Positions 36,194 to 44,138 of a DNA stretch of 57,757 nt are shown here, piece by piece. Source of the DNA: 2-01-FULL-39-33 sp964361645 (GTDB taxonomy: Bacteria; Patescibacteriota; Patescibacteriia; 2-01-FULL-39-33); NCBI GenBank assembly GCA_964361645.1, contig CAYIBK010000004.1, positions 1 through 57,757 of the forward strand, given 5' to 3'. A program made the translations under genes and the position numbers. Below the pieces are notes generated by a model, which did no database searches, was not told the DNA's origin, and worked only from the letters and a program-made list of their open reading frames with translations. Position 1 is the first letter of the stretch, and every line of letters starts with the position of its first letter.

Positions 36194-36222
36194 ATCTTAT
36201 CATAAATAAGAAATTATGTCAA
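36194..36222 (-). promoter_or_regulatory. Sigma70-type promoter of the orphan gene at 35337
   Basis: Minus strand TTGACA (36222-36217), 17-bp spacer, TAAGAT (36199-36194). It gives a 5' leader of about 105 nt. Confidence 0.7.
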
Positions 36223-36373
36223 TACCTTAATAAAAATATGGCTTATTTTAGGTGTTTTTTTGTTTGATTAATTATTCTACTTATTTATTTAGATAAATAA
36301 TCTTTTATTATTTTTGCCCCACCTGTCTATGTAAATATACCAAATATCTTTTATTACACTTTTTAATATTTAT

Positions 36374-36840
36374 TTCTTTTTTAGCCACTTTTGCAAAAGT
36401 GGCGCAAACCTGCCTGCCGGTAGGCAGGACTACGAGCATATAAAAACTTAGGCACTCTAAATATATGGTCATTGCGAGCGAAATGAAATGAAGCGAAGCA
36501 ATCTGATGCGAAGCATCATTCCGAGCAAGGCGAGAGATCTCTTGGTTTTATTACTACGAGATTGCTTCACTGCGTTCGCAATGACGATTGAATTGCTTTG
36601 CGCTTAATCTAAATTTTTCAATTGTCGCCTATTTATTAATATATTTATAAATAAATCTGCCTACCGGCAGGCAGGACTACGAGAGATGAAAAATTTATCA
36701 CCACAAATATATTGTCATTGCGAGCGAAACAAAGTGAAGCGAAGCAATCTCATTTGATATAAACATGGGATTGCTTCACTGCGTTCGCAATGACGATTGA
36801 ATTACTTTCCGCTTAATCTAAATTTTTCATATGCTCGATT
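36374..36840. repeat. Composite palindromic element (type D), two copies with nested REP-A and PAL20
   Basis: The order is: hairpin AGCCACTTTTGCAAAAGTGGC, PAL20 (36409-36428), GACTACGAGCATATAAAAAC, REP-A unit, then GCTTAATCTAAATTTTTCA. A second copy follows from about 36657 (PAL20, CTACGAGAGATGAAAAATTT, REP-A, CGCTTAATCTAAATTTTTCA and ATATGCTCG). Ends of the type CGAGCATATGAAAAATTT and its complement are inverted. Confidence 0.75.
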
Positions 36841-36897
36841 TATTTTTTATTTATCAATAAAATTTAATTAACTAACTGCTTGCCTTAAAAAATATTG

Positions 36898-36987
36898 TGC
36901 TAATTTTATACAACAGTGAGCGTTAAAAGCCAACTCAGGAGCGAAGGGACATTTGTTGGCTTAGCGAACTGTGATAAAATTAGCCAT
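36898..36987. repeat. Long imperfect stem-loop
   Basis: 5' arm TGCTAATTTTATACAACAGT and following bases pair with 3' arm GTGATAAAATTAGCCA and preceding GTTGGCTTAGCGAACT. The stem is over 30 bp with bulges. No gene is present in the region 36841-37072. Confidence 0.6.
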
Positions 36988-37071
36988 GATTTTTTATAGC
37001 AAGCGACTTTTCTTTTTGTTAGCTTTTTCTTTTCTTAGAAAAGAAAAAGTAAAGTAAACACAAAAAAATAC

Positions 37072-37151
37072 TATGTCGTTGCGAGGAACGAAGCAATCTC
37101 ATTTCTGATTCGATGGGATTGCTTCATTCGCTTCGCTCCTTCGCAATGACA
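37072..37151. repeat. REP-A element
   Basis: GTCGTTGCGAGG to TTCGCAATGACAC with internal GGGATTGCTTC. A CAGCATGGAAAATGCTG hairpin with a T-run on the minus strand follows at 37152-37175 and is probably a terminator. Confidence 0.8.
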
Positions 37152-37201
37152 CAAAAAAACAGCATGGAAAATGCTGAATAAAAAGTTCCTATAAATAATT
37201 C

Positions 37202-37231
37202 GAGGGCAGATCAACGTTGTGATCTGCCCTC
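37202..37231 (-). terminator. Hairpin after the orphan gene at 37265
   Basis: GAGGGCAGATCA-ACGTTG-TGATCTGCCCTC, a 12-bp perfect stem. A second weaker hairpin with a T-run lies at 37152-37175. Confidence 0.6.
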
Positions 37232-37264
37232 TGATGGATGTGTGTGGAGTAGTCCTTTGGTGGA

Positions 37265-38110
37265 CTACACGGTCGCGACTTCCGCCTTCTTGGCCTTCTT
37301 GGCCTTCTTGACGGGCGCCGAGTCCGCGGGCGCTTCTTCCGCCTGGAGCTGGATCTTCAGGGCTTCGAGGCCCGGGAAGGTTTCTCCAATGGTGGACGTC
37401 AACGGAGCAACCGACACGCGATGAACCGATGCCCTCAGACCCTGGCGACGGAGCTGGTTCTGCGCCAAATCGATCAGCGGACGAACCATGGCGTACAGGA
37501 AGCGTTCGTTGATGTTCAACTCTTGCGCCGCCTTTTCGCCGCCTTCGACTACCTTCGTGATCGGCTTTTCGACTTCCGATTTGGACTCGGCGTCGAAAGA
37601 CTTCTTCACGAAGGGGCGGTATACTAGCTGGCCAAGCTCGTTGGGGTACTGGCCGAAGAGCGTCGCGTAATACATGGTCTTGTCACCATCCGCGACCACC
37701 TTCACTAGCCAGAAGCTCGGGCGTACGAACTTGTACTTGTACCGGCCATCCTGCTGTTCCGATTGCGTTCGAAACGGCAAGCCGTTGGCCGAACACACAA
37801 CCCGGAACGCCGATCCCGATGCGTCAAGTATGGGTTCGGTCTGCATTTCGCTCACCGGAACGGAGAGCGCCAAGCAGTAACGAAGCTTTGATTTCTCGAG
37901 GACCGCCTGGAAATCGGTCAAGCCGTCGAGTGCTTCGTCATCAACCGCTGCGAACGTCGCAAAGCGGTTTCCTTCGAAAGTCTTGAGTTCGCCGGGGGCG
38001 TCAATCGCCGCCAACAACTCTTCTGCCTTCGAGACATCTTCGTTCATCACGGCGATGCCTGCGAGAGCGTTGTTGCGGATTTCTTGTGCGTTGCCTGATT
38101 GGGTCTTCAT
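37265..38110 (-). CDS. GC-rich orphan gene, hypothetical protein
   Basis: A 281-residue soluble protein. The N-terminus is acidic and Ala-rich, the middle has VVCSANGLPF and a Trp-rich strand (PSFWLVKVVADG), and the last 30 residues are Ala/Glu/Lys-rich with PVKKAKKAKKAEVATV, a basic tail like those of some DNA-binding proteins. No family is recognised. GC content is far above the surroundings, and it has its own promoter and downstream hairpins. It could be nucleic-acid-associated; that is inference. Confidence 0.7.
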   Translation of the reverse strand: MKTQSGNAQEIRNNALAGIAVMNEDVSKAEELLAAIDAPGELKTFEGNRFATFAAVDDEALDGLTDFQAVLEKSKLRYCLALSVPVSEMQTEPILDASGSAFRVVCSANGLPFRTQSEQQDGRYKYKFVRPSFWLVKVVADGDKTMYYATLFGQYPNELGQLVYRPFVKKSFDAESKSEVEKPITKVVEGGEKAAQELNINERFLYAMVRPLIDLAQNQLRRQGLRASVHRVSVAPLTSTIGETFPGLEALKIQLQAEEAPADSAPVKKAKKAKKAEVATV

Positions 38111-38212
38111 TCTTGAATCTCCCTGAATTGTGACCTTGGTTTTATTCCCTTGGTCTCTCCAATGTGCGCCCTCGCCAATTGTGGTTCGGGCTTCGCGTTA
38201 TGCGATATCTAC

Positions 38213-38241
38213 ACTATAGCACACCTATCAAATTTTGTCAA
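38213..38241 (-). promoter_or_regulatory. Sigma70-type promoter of the orphan gene at 37265
   Basis: Minus strand TTGACA (38241-38236), 17-bp spacer, TATAGT (38218-38213). Confidence 0.75.
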
Positions 38242-38387
38242 GGGGTAATAGTGGATAATTATTGTTTTTTGGCTAATTTTAGGTATTTTTATGCTAATTT
38301 ATTAATAAATCATTTTGATAAATTTGTTTATTAGTAAACTACTATGCCCCTACGGATATAGCATTTTAGAACAGACAAATATTTTGT

Positions 38388-38690
38388 TTCTGTCATCCCG
38401 CACGAAGTGAAACGCAGATGCTAGATCCACATCGGCAAACCCCCTCTAACTCCCCCTTGGAAAGGGGGAGAACATTTCCCCCCTCCTGCCAGAGCCTGCC
38501 TGACATGCCTACGGCAGACAAGCCGGTAGGCAGGGAGGGGGTGGGGGTGGTGGGAGTATTCTTCCTTTTGTCATCTCCGACCTGATCGGGGGACACACCG
38601 TCATTGCGAGGAGTCCTCGTGAAGACGGGGAAGCAATCTTATTTGAGATAAACATGGGATTGCTTCGTGCCTCGCAATGACAAACACATC
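38388..38690. repeat. REP-C, extended PAL20 and REP-A elements
   Basis: REP-C (CCCCCTCTAACTCCCCCTTG to GGAGGGGGTGGGGG) spans about 38440-38550 with extended PAL20 inside it at 38490-38535. REP-A follows at about 38600-38684 (TCATTGCGAGGAG to CTCGCAATGACA). Confidence 0.8.
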
Positions 38691-38824
38691 ATAGTATTTA
38701 GTGGATAAAATAATAGCTAAATTTTGTAGATGATTGTATAATATGATTAAGATACATTAAAAAGATAAATTTTTATCTAGACATCTCTCCTAGATGCCAA
38801 TTTAAATAATCATATTATTAAATT

Positions 38825-39919
38825 ATGTTTAAAAAAATGAAGCAAGCAACTAAGCTTAAGGTGAAAGATCGCACCGTAGTTTTAACGGTTGGTGCTGTAA
38901 TCATTATTGGTGTCTCTATGGTTATCGCCTCACTTTTACCCTCATCCGGTTTGGGAAATTTTTCTGCTAAGAATATTAGTGGTGGTAGTTGTGTAGGGCC
39001 AGATTGTGGTTACTGTGTATACAATTATGATCTCCTTGGACATGTTAGTAAAAAACTTTCAACACTTGCAGAGTGTCAAATCGAGGGAATTATTCCTGAT
39101 ATGTATGGCAGCACCGGCAGTGGTTGGTATGCCTTCTGCCCAGGAATGAGCAGAGCAGATGGTGATGCCGGAAAATGTAATTGTAGTGCAGGAATTAGTG
39201 AAAAGAGTCCTCGTTTAACGAACGGTATAGATCGAGATGGCAAGATTGAATCGCTTAATAATGGCGATCTTCTACTACAAAATGATCAAGATGGTATTGA
39301 TGATCTGATTGATATTGGCGCGGCCACATCGCTTCGTTGTGAATGCGGTGTTCTAGCAAGTGATTGGGGAGGAGCGGTGCTTAATAATGGAAAACCGGTT
39401 TTGATTCCAGGCGTGAATGCACCATTATATGAATTCACGGGTGTGAGTGGTCAGCAGAAATTGATTCAGGAATGGGCCAAGTTGTTGACTAAAATGACAA
39501 TATTCCAGCCAAATGATTTTCTTAGTTGTAAAAACACTTGGCCGGCGGGGTGTAGTGTCACCAGAAGTTATGATGAGGGTGGTCGTAGTAAATGTAAGAA
39601 TGGTTCAACTCCCCTTAGTCCACATGGGCGTGGTTTAGCAATTGATATTACATGTAAAGAACTGGTATCAAGTAGTGGGGGTTGTACTGGTACCCAAACA
39701 GCAGACCTATTAAAGGCCATCAAGGCAGCTGGCTCGAAATTTAATATCATTCAAGAGTGTAGCACAGCACAACAAGCATGTAATGGAACTTCTGGGGGAA
39801 ACCAATTGATTCACCTTGATTTAGTTGGCCCAAATGATGGATGTCCACGTGGCGGTGATGGCACTAAACCATGCATGTATACAAATTGTGATTTCGTTTG
39901 CGAATCAACAACACCATAA
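38825..39919 (+). CDS. Secreted M15 (VanY-like) peptidase domain protein
   Basis: A 364-residue protein. Residues about 19-40 are an N-terminal membrane helix (VVLTVGAVIIIGVSM and following) and the rest is exported and Cys-rich (about 20 Cys). The C-terminal part has the zinc peptidase M15 pattern S-x-H-x-x-G-x-A-x-D as SPHGRGLAIDIT near residue 265 and a second His in LIHLDLVGP. This fits D,D-carboxypeptidases of peptidoglycan trimming. The middle zone has an acidic loop (DGKIESLNNGDLLLQ) of unknown role. The N-terminal anchor is paralogous to the one at 41703-42449. Confidence 0.75.
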   Translation: MFKKMKQATKLKVKDRTVVLTVGAVIIIGVSMVIASLLPSSGLGNFSAKNISGGSCVGPDCGYCVYNYDLLGHVSKKLSTLAECQIEGIIPDMYGSTGSGWYAFCPGMSRADGDAGKCNCSAGISEKSPRLTNGIDRDGKIESLNNGDLLLQNDQDGIDDLIDIGAATSLRCECGVLASDWGGAVLNNGKPVLIPGVNAPLYEFTGVSGQQKLIQEWAKLLTKMTIFQPNDFLSCKNTWPAGCSVTRSYDEGGRSKCKNGSTPLSPHGRGLAIDITCKELVSSSGGCTGTQTADLLKAIKAAGSKFNIIQECSTAQQACNGTSGGNQLIHLDLVGPNDGCPRGGDGTKPCMYTNCDFVCESTTP

Positions 39920-39935
39920 TAATTAAACAAAGTGA

Positions 39936-39970
39936 AGACCCCAGAGCAATGTGCTCTGGGGCCGTTTTGT
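39936..39970. terminator. Bidirectional terminator hairpin
   Basis: CCCCAGAGCA-ATG-TGCTCTGGGG stem with a GTTTTG on the plus side. It sits between two converging genes. Confidence 0.7.
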
Positions 39971-39977
39971 GTGAAGG

Positions 39978-40643
39978 TTATTTTTCTTTCGAAGCAATCG
40001 GTGTCGCTTCCGAGGTGATGATGGCATCGCTGATGACGCCGACATCCGTGAGTGCCTGAAGGCGATCCTTGACAGTACCGCCCTCTCCGAGCCGAAGTCT
40101 AATGAACCATGCTTTATTGACTTGACAAGCTTGCTGCCAGTCTTCATCGCTGGGCCCATATCTCACGGAGATATAGTAAATCCTAAGTGATTCCCAGTCT
40201 TCCGCGACTTCGAATATTGTTGATAGCTCATAGATACCGACTGCAGGAGAATTGAAAGCGATACTGACAACTCCGTCCGATCCTTTCCAGGCGGCCCAAA
40301 CTGCTTTGGTTTTTTTAACTATTTCGGGCTTGGTCATCTTTTCATCTTGGATGACCTTCTCCAGACCTTTGACATCGGGACGGATTGGATACGAGTCCGA
40401 ACACTCCCCAGTCTTCGGATTTGGATTTCCGACACCGCACCGTGTCTTGCTGGGCCGGTTCGTGGCCAGCAAATTGGCAGTGCCGAAACCAAGAAATTCT
40501 ACAGTGTCGTTTTTCTCTTTGGCCACCTGACAAGCAGCCTTGATCTGGACGATGAACTGTTCATCGCTGATCGGTTCGGGTGTGGGTTCGTCGGCAAAGA
40601 CGGAAAGACTTAACACTATCGCAAGAAACGCTATACGGAACAT
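39978..40643 (-). CDS. GC-rich orphan gene, secreted hypothetical protein
   Basis: A 221-residue protein with a signal peptide (residues 1-17, MFRIAFLAIVLSLSVFA, then D). The mature part has two Cys near residues 35 and 69 and a third near 82 (TGECSDSY). No catalytic motif is visible. It is preceded by a strong AAGGAGGAA ribosome site and a consensus promoter with a leader of about 95 nt. GC content is above its surroundings. Confidence 0.7.
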   Translation of the reverse strand: MFRIAFLAIVLSLSVFADEPTPEPISDEQFIVQIKAACQVAKEKNDTVEFLGFGTANLLATNRPSKTRCGVGNPNPKTGECSDSYPIRPDVKGLEKVIQDEKMTKPEIVKKTKAVWAAWKGSDGVVSIAFNSPAVGIYELSTIFEVAEDWESLRIYYISVRYGPSDEDWQQACQVNKAWFIRLRLGEGGTVKDRLQALTDVGVISDAIITSEATPIASKEK

Positions 40644-40739
40644 TGCTGTTCCTCCTTATACATTTATGGCTCTAAACCTCGGTTACAACTGGCAACCGGA
40701 GTTTTTGAGACGCACTTCAAAGAACAATTCAATAATTTT

Positions 40740-40768
40740 ATTATACTACATATTAGTTTTTTTGTCAA
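40740..40768 (-). promoter_or_regulatory. Consensus sigma70 promoter of the orphan gene at 39978
   Basis: Minus strand TTGACA (40768-40763), 17-bp spacer, TATAAT (40745-40740). Both hexamers match the consensus. Confidence 0.85.
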
Positions 40769-40892
40769 GACCAATGGATATAAGTGCTAAAAATGGTCTA
40801 ATTATACTGTTTATTTAGGTAATTTTATAATATTAGAGATAAAAGTTTAAGATAATCTTTTATTAAAGAATCTTTATTTTTAAAGCGAAATC

Positions 40893-41205
40893 TTGACAAC
40901 CCGAGCCCACAAGCCACGGCTTTTAGGCCGTGGATACGGCCGCCCCGTAGCCCTGAGCCAGAGGCGAAGGGCGAAGGGCTATTTATCTTGGTTCTTTTGA
41001 TTTTGAATGGTAGAATGTTGAAATATGAAATATGATAAGATTTTCCCTTGGAAGAGTTCTTGTGGGGAGATAGTTTTTGGCAGGATGGATATTTCATTGA
41101 GACAATCGGCAGAATAGATGAGAGAAAGATGAGAGAATATATTCAAAATCAAAAGAACCAAGAGCCTGATTCGTCAAGCTCCGGCCTTTAGGGAGAGGTT
41201 GACAA
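40893..41205 (+). mobile_element. IS200/IS605-type remnant with TnpA 3' end
   Basis: From about 41040 the plus strand reads in frame FPWKSSCGEDSFWQDGYF and then a C-terminal run including KMREYIQNQ, ending at TAG (41188-41190). This matches the end of Y1 (TnpA) transposases. Both sides carry end-type hairpins (AAGCCACGGCTTTTAGGCCG near 40911 and AAGCTCCGGCCTTTAGGGAG near 41176), and both flanks have TTGACAA (40893 and 41199). A 22-bp stretch at 40987-41008 is the inverted repeat of 41141-41162. The N-terminal part of TnpA is missing, so it is a dead fragment. Confidence 0.75.
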
Positions 41206-41227
41206 ATAATTATTTTTAGTGTATATT
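41199..41227 (+). promoter_or_regulatory. Promoter of the lipoprotein gene at 41285
   Basis: TTGACA (41199-41204), 17-bp spacer, TATATT (41222-41227). The -35 hexamer is part of the TTGACAA at the IS end, so the IS may have supplied half the promoter. Confidence 0.7.
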
Positions 41228-41284
41228 AATTAGTAATTTACAATCAATGTAAATGTCAACCAAAAAAGATGGAGGAGTAAAACA

Positions 41285-41650
41285 ATGCGTTCTTTGATTA
41301 TTCTGGGATTATGCTTTATGGCGGTTGGTTGCACCACAATGCGGCACACAGCACTAATACTGCCACCATATGACGACCCAATCCTGCAAGCGGCATACGC
41401 TCGTTGGGAAAAGATTGATGCTTCGCAACCGACAAAGTTTCAAGCGCGTTTGCTGGAATTGTACGACATTGATCTTAAGAACAAGACAGATCAACAATTC
41501 GTCAAAAGTTTCCTCTGGATCAATGCCCATCAGCTTTCGGCCAAGGACAAGATATTTTTAATGTCCGAATCTATAATTATGACCGGCACCAACGACGCCG
41601 TCTATGATCGCCGCGTTAGCGCCAGCGTAAAACAAAACACCAAGTGGTAA
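41285..41650 (+). CDS. Small lipoprotein, hypothetical
   Basis: A 121-residue lipoprotein with a lipobox: MRSLIILGLCFMAVGC, Cys at residue 16, the usual lipid-attachment site. The rest is a soluble mostly helical domain with no known motif. It has a strong GGAGGAG ribosome site 7-13 bp before the start, its own promoter and a terminator hairpin overlapping the stop. GC content is richer than around it. Confidence 0.75.
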   Translation: MRSLIILGLCFMAVGCTTMRHTALILPPYDDPILQAAYARWEKIDASQPTKFQARLLELYDIDLKNKTDQQFVKSFLWINAHQLSAKDKIFLMSESIIMTGTNDAVYDRRVSASVKQNTKW

Positions 41651-41672
41651 TCACTTGGTGTCTTTTTATTTT
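41638..41672 (+). terminator. Terminator of the lipoprotein gene
   Basis: CACCAAGTG-GTAATC-ACTTGGTG hairpin followed by TCTTTTTATTTTTTT. The stop codon is in the loop. Confidence 0.9.
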
Positions 41673-41702
41673 TTTAAATTTATTTTAACACTACTTCCGC
41701 AC

Positions 41703-42449
41703 CTATTTCGTACCTTTAAACTTACAACATCGGTATTTACCCCCACCCGATCCACCACATTTCAATTCTCCTCCTATATTTTTTCCCGTAGCGTCTTCTA
41801 TCTCGTGTCCTCCGATGCTCACATCATCACATCGTTTGGGTGAATCAAATTGACCCCCTACAAGAGTGCATCCGAAAGTGTATTGATCGTAATATGGCGG
41901 ATCTGCAAGAGGATGAAAATCGCCTAGCGATGGTAGTAAATTATCACATTCAGTAGTGGCGGCACTTCTGCAGATGCCGACTTCTTTTGAGGCATTAAAT
42001 TCATTCTGCTGTATTTTATCAATCCATGCTCCTCTTCTACATAAAAATAAATCCTTGGTCGCTTTGCAATCGTCATTACTATTACAGCTACAACTTTTTT
42101 GGGGAGTACAAATGTCCCCTGGGTAGGTTTCTCCTAGTAGCGGGTAGTTCTGACAATTCTGGTTTGAAAGGCACTGCACACATTTACCTAGTCCTTTGTC
42201 ATCAGCGGTACAATATAAACCTCCGTCAATTATTAAGCTACATTCGGGATGTGTACCATCGGGGTTAAGTGTTTTTTTCAAATCACATTCTCCTATTCCT
42301 GCTTTCCACTTGGCATTGGAAAATTTACCACTGCCAATGGTTGGAATTAAGGTGGCAATCGAGGCCGATACGCCAATGGCCACCGCAATTAATACAATAG
42401 CCACCGCCACCCGGGTATTTACCTTGGTTTTTATAAAATTTTTGGACAT
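41703..42449 (-). CDS. Secreted Cys-rich protein with shared N-terminal anchor
   Basis: A 248-residue protein. An N-terminal helix (about residues 12-36, AVAIVLIAVAIGVSASIATL) is followed by a Cys-rich exported part (about 20 Cys, with CVQCLSNQNCQ and CSCNSNDDCKATKDLFLC). The segment after the helix (LIPTIGSGKFSNA) parallels SLLPSSGLGNFSAK of the gene at 38825, so the two share an export module. Function unknown. Confidence 0.7.
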   Translation of the reverse strand: MSKNFIKTKVNTRVAVAIVLIAVAIGVSASIATLIPTIGSGKFSNAKWKAGIGECDLKKTLNPDGTHPECSLIIDGGLYCTADDKGLGKCVQCLSNQNCQNYPLLGETYPGDICTPQKSCSCNSNDDCKATKDLFLCRRGAWIDKIQQNEFNASKEVGICRSAATTECDNLLPSLGDFHPLADPPYYDQYTFGCTLVGGQFDSPKRCDDVSIGGHEIEDATGKNIGGELKCGGSGGGKYRCCKFKGTK

Positions 42450-42491
42450 ATATTTAAAATAGCTATTAGCACCTCGTACTGTAATTATATT

Positions 42492-43118
42492 CTATTTACT
42501 ACCATTATTCAATGAATGGTGGTGGAAAATAGGAATGGTCATAATAACGATACTGGCGATAGCAATCATTCCCACCGTCAGCCCCAACCAATTAAGTGGC
42601 CACGGCCCATTAAAGATGGTTGAACCGCACGATTGAAAAACACAATTGACATTTTCTGTTGATCTGGTAAAAAATCTAATAATGCCGTAGAGTAACGCCA
42701 TTTGAATAGCACTGATTACCCAAAATGTTTTTTGGTTAAGTTTAATCATAAAGAGCAACAGTAAGCCGAGTGGGATTAAAAAGAAGTGTTCCAAGCTGAT
42801 GAATCGTGCCGCCGGCAACATCTCGCCAAAAAAATAATCGGTTAGACCCCACAATTTTTGGCCAAAAATTATTTGGTAAAAAAAATCAATATTCCAAACA
42901 GCTAATGGCATAAAAACAATTGCTACTTGGCTAGCAATAAGCGAGGGTAGGCGGAGTAATGCGCCAAAACCGATTAACACCATAGCCACATAGCAGATCC
43001 AAAAAGCCCACTCGGGCTTCTCGCGCCAAATAGCGTAATCTATGGCGAAGGCGCCAAAGAAAATAAAAAATAAGCCCAGTGAGATTATGATAATATTTTT
43101 TATTCGTTCTCGTTGCAT
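42492..43118 (-). CDS. Polytopic membrane protein, hypothetical
   Basis: A 208-residue protein starting MQRERIKN at 43118; the ORF can extend to 43247 but that part lacks family-like sequence. Six or so hydrophobic helices are visible, with a conserved-looking stretch between (RSTENVNCVFQSCG). No transporter or enzyme motif is recognised. Confidence 0.65.
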   Translation of the reverse strand: MQRERIKNIIIISLGLFFIFFGAFAIDYAIWREKPEWAFWICYVAMVLIGFGALLRLPSLIASQVAIVFMPLAVWNIDFFYQIIFGQKLWGLTDYFFGEMLPAARFISLEHFFLIPLGLLLLFMIKLNQKTFWVISAIQMALLYGIIRFFTRSTENVNCVFQSCGSTIFNGPWPLNWLGLTVGMIAIASIVIMTIPIFHHHSLNNGSK

Positions 43119-43314
43119 ATTATTAGTGTACAAAATGATAAGGAAATTGGCAATGAATAATTTAGACGCTAGTTTATTTACTCGAGCATTGTTTATATAT
43201 TTATATATAAACACCTGCAGCCTTGAAATAATTTTGTTACAAAACAAGCCTACCTACTAGCAGGTAGGGAATTTTACTTGCTCGCCTGTTTTATTAATAC
43301 AATTTATAAAAAAC

Positions 43315-43502
43315 AACTCGAGTATATGAAAATTTGGATTAAACGGAAAGTAATTTAATTGTCATTGCGAGGAGATCTCTCGTAAACTCGGGACAGGCTC
43401 CGCAATCCCATGTTTATATCAAATGAGATTGCTTCGCTTCATTTCATTCCGCTCGCAATGACAATATATTTAGAACGCTAAATTTTTCATATGCTCGATA
43501 TT
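43315..43502. repeat. Composite palindromic element (type D) with REP-A inside
   Basis: It begins CGAGTATATGAAAATTTGG, contains ATTGTCATTGCGAGGAG to CGCTCGCAATGACAATAT, and closes with CTAAATTTTTCATATGCTCG. The ends are inverted copies of each other. Confidence 0.8.
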
Positions 43503-43539
43503 AATTTATAAATAAAATAATGCCAGCATAATAACCGAG

Positions 43540-43725
43540 CTGTTATAAAATCAGGTTGAAGACGAATGCTGGCGAGCGTCTGGCGAAGCCAAATTTCGTC
43601 TGTTTGAAACATTTGCCTACTTTATTAAAATAAAAGGCAAATGTTGAGTTGAGAAATTAATGAGCCTGAAACTTGATTTTATCGGCGAGGGAATTCGCTG
43701 GCGAGCCTGCCTGCCGGCAGGCAGG
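43540..43725. repeat. Structured AT/GC element with PAL20
   Basis: A long imperfect inverted repeat: TTATAAAATCAGGTT on the left and CCTGAAACTTGATTTTAT on the right, with an inner CATTTGCCT/AGGCAAATG stem and a PAL20 copy at 43706-43725. No gene is here. Confidence 0.5.
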
Positions 43726-43862
43726 TTTTGGAAAAACCTTTTGCGGTCAAAAGGTTTTAAAAGATTATTTAAAGATACAAAATTAACAATAAATACTTTT
43801 TTTAAAAAAAGGTGGCGAAAGAATATTTAACAATACAAAAGTAACAAGAATAAAAATTACTA

Positions 43863-43978
43863 TGTCATTGCGAGGCACGAAGCAATCTCATTTCTGATTC
43901 TATGGGATTGCTTCATTCGCTTCGCTCCTTCGCAATGACACATAAAAATAAACAAAAAACAGTGTTATTCACACTGCC
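43863..43978. repeat. REP-A element followed by terminator-like hairpin
   Basis: GTCATTGCGAGGC to TTCGCAATGACAC, then a CAGTG-TTATTC-ACACTG hairpin (43960-43976) with a T-run on the minus strand, which probably ends the ychF transcript. Confidence 0.8.
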
Positions 43979-43993
43979 CTATTCAAAACAAAA

Positions 43994-44128
43994 TTAGACG
44001 ATACTAATAAACCCAGTAAAAAATCCAATCAGTGGTTTAACAAAACTTTCCCAAACGCCAACAATAGCCACCGCCGAAAGCAGTATCATAGAATAAAATA
44101 ATATTTTTAATTTAGCATCATCATCCAT
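43994..44128 (-). CDS. Small membrane protein
   Basis: A 44-residue protein starting MDDDAKLK at 44128, with one long hydrophobic segment. No known family. It starts 10 bp after the ychF stop and ends before a terminator-like hairpin, so it is probably the last gene of that transcript. Confidence 0.5.
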   Translation of the reverse strand: MDDDAKLKILFYSMILLSAVAIVGVWESFVKPLIGFFTGFISIV

Positions 44129-44138
44129 AATAATTACA

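Noticed and set aside
40825..41097. Minus-strand open frame over the IS remnant
   Set aside because: It overlaps the TnpA remnant and end hairpins and has no protein-like pattern.
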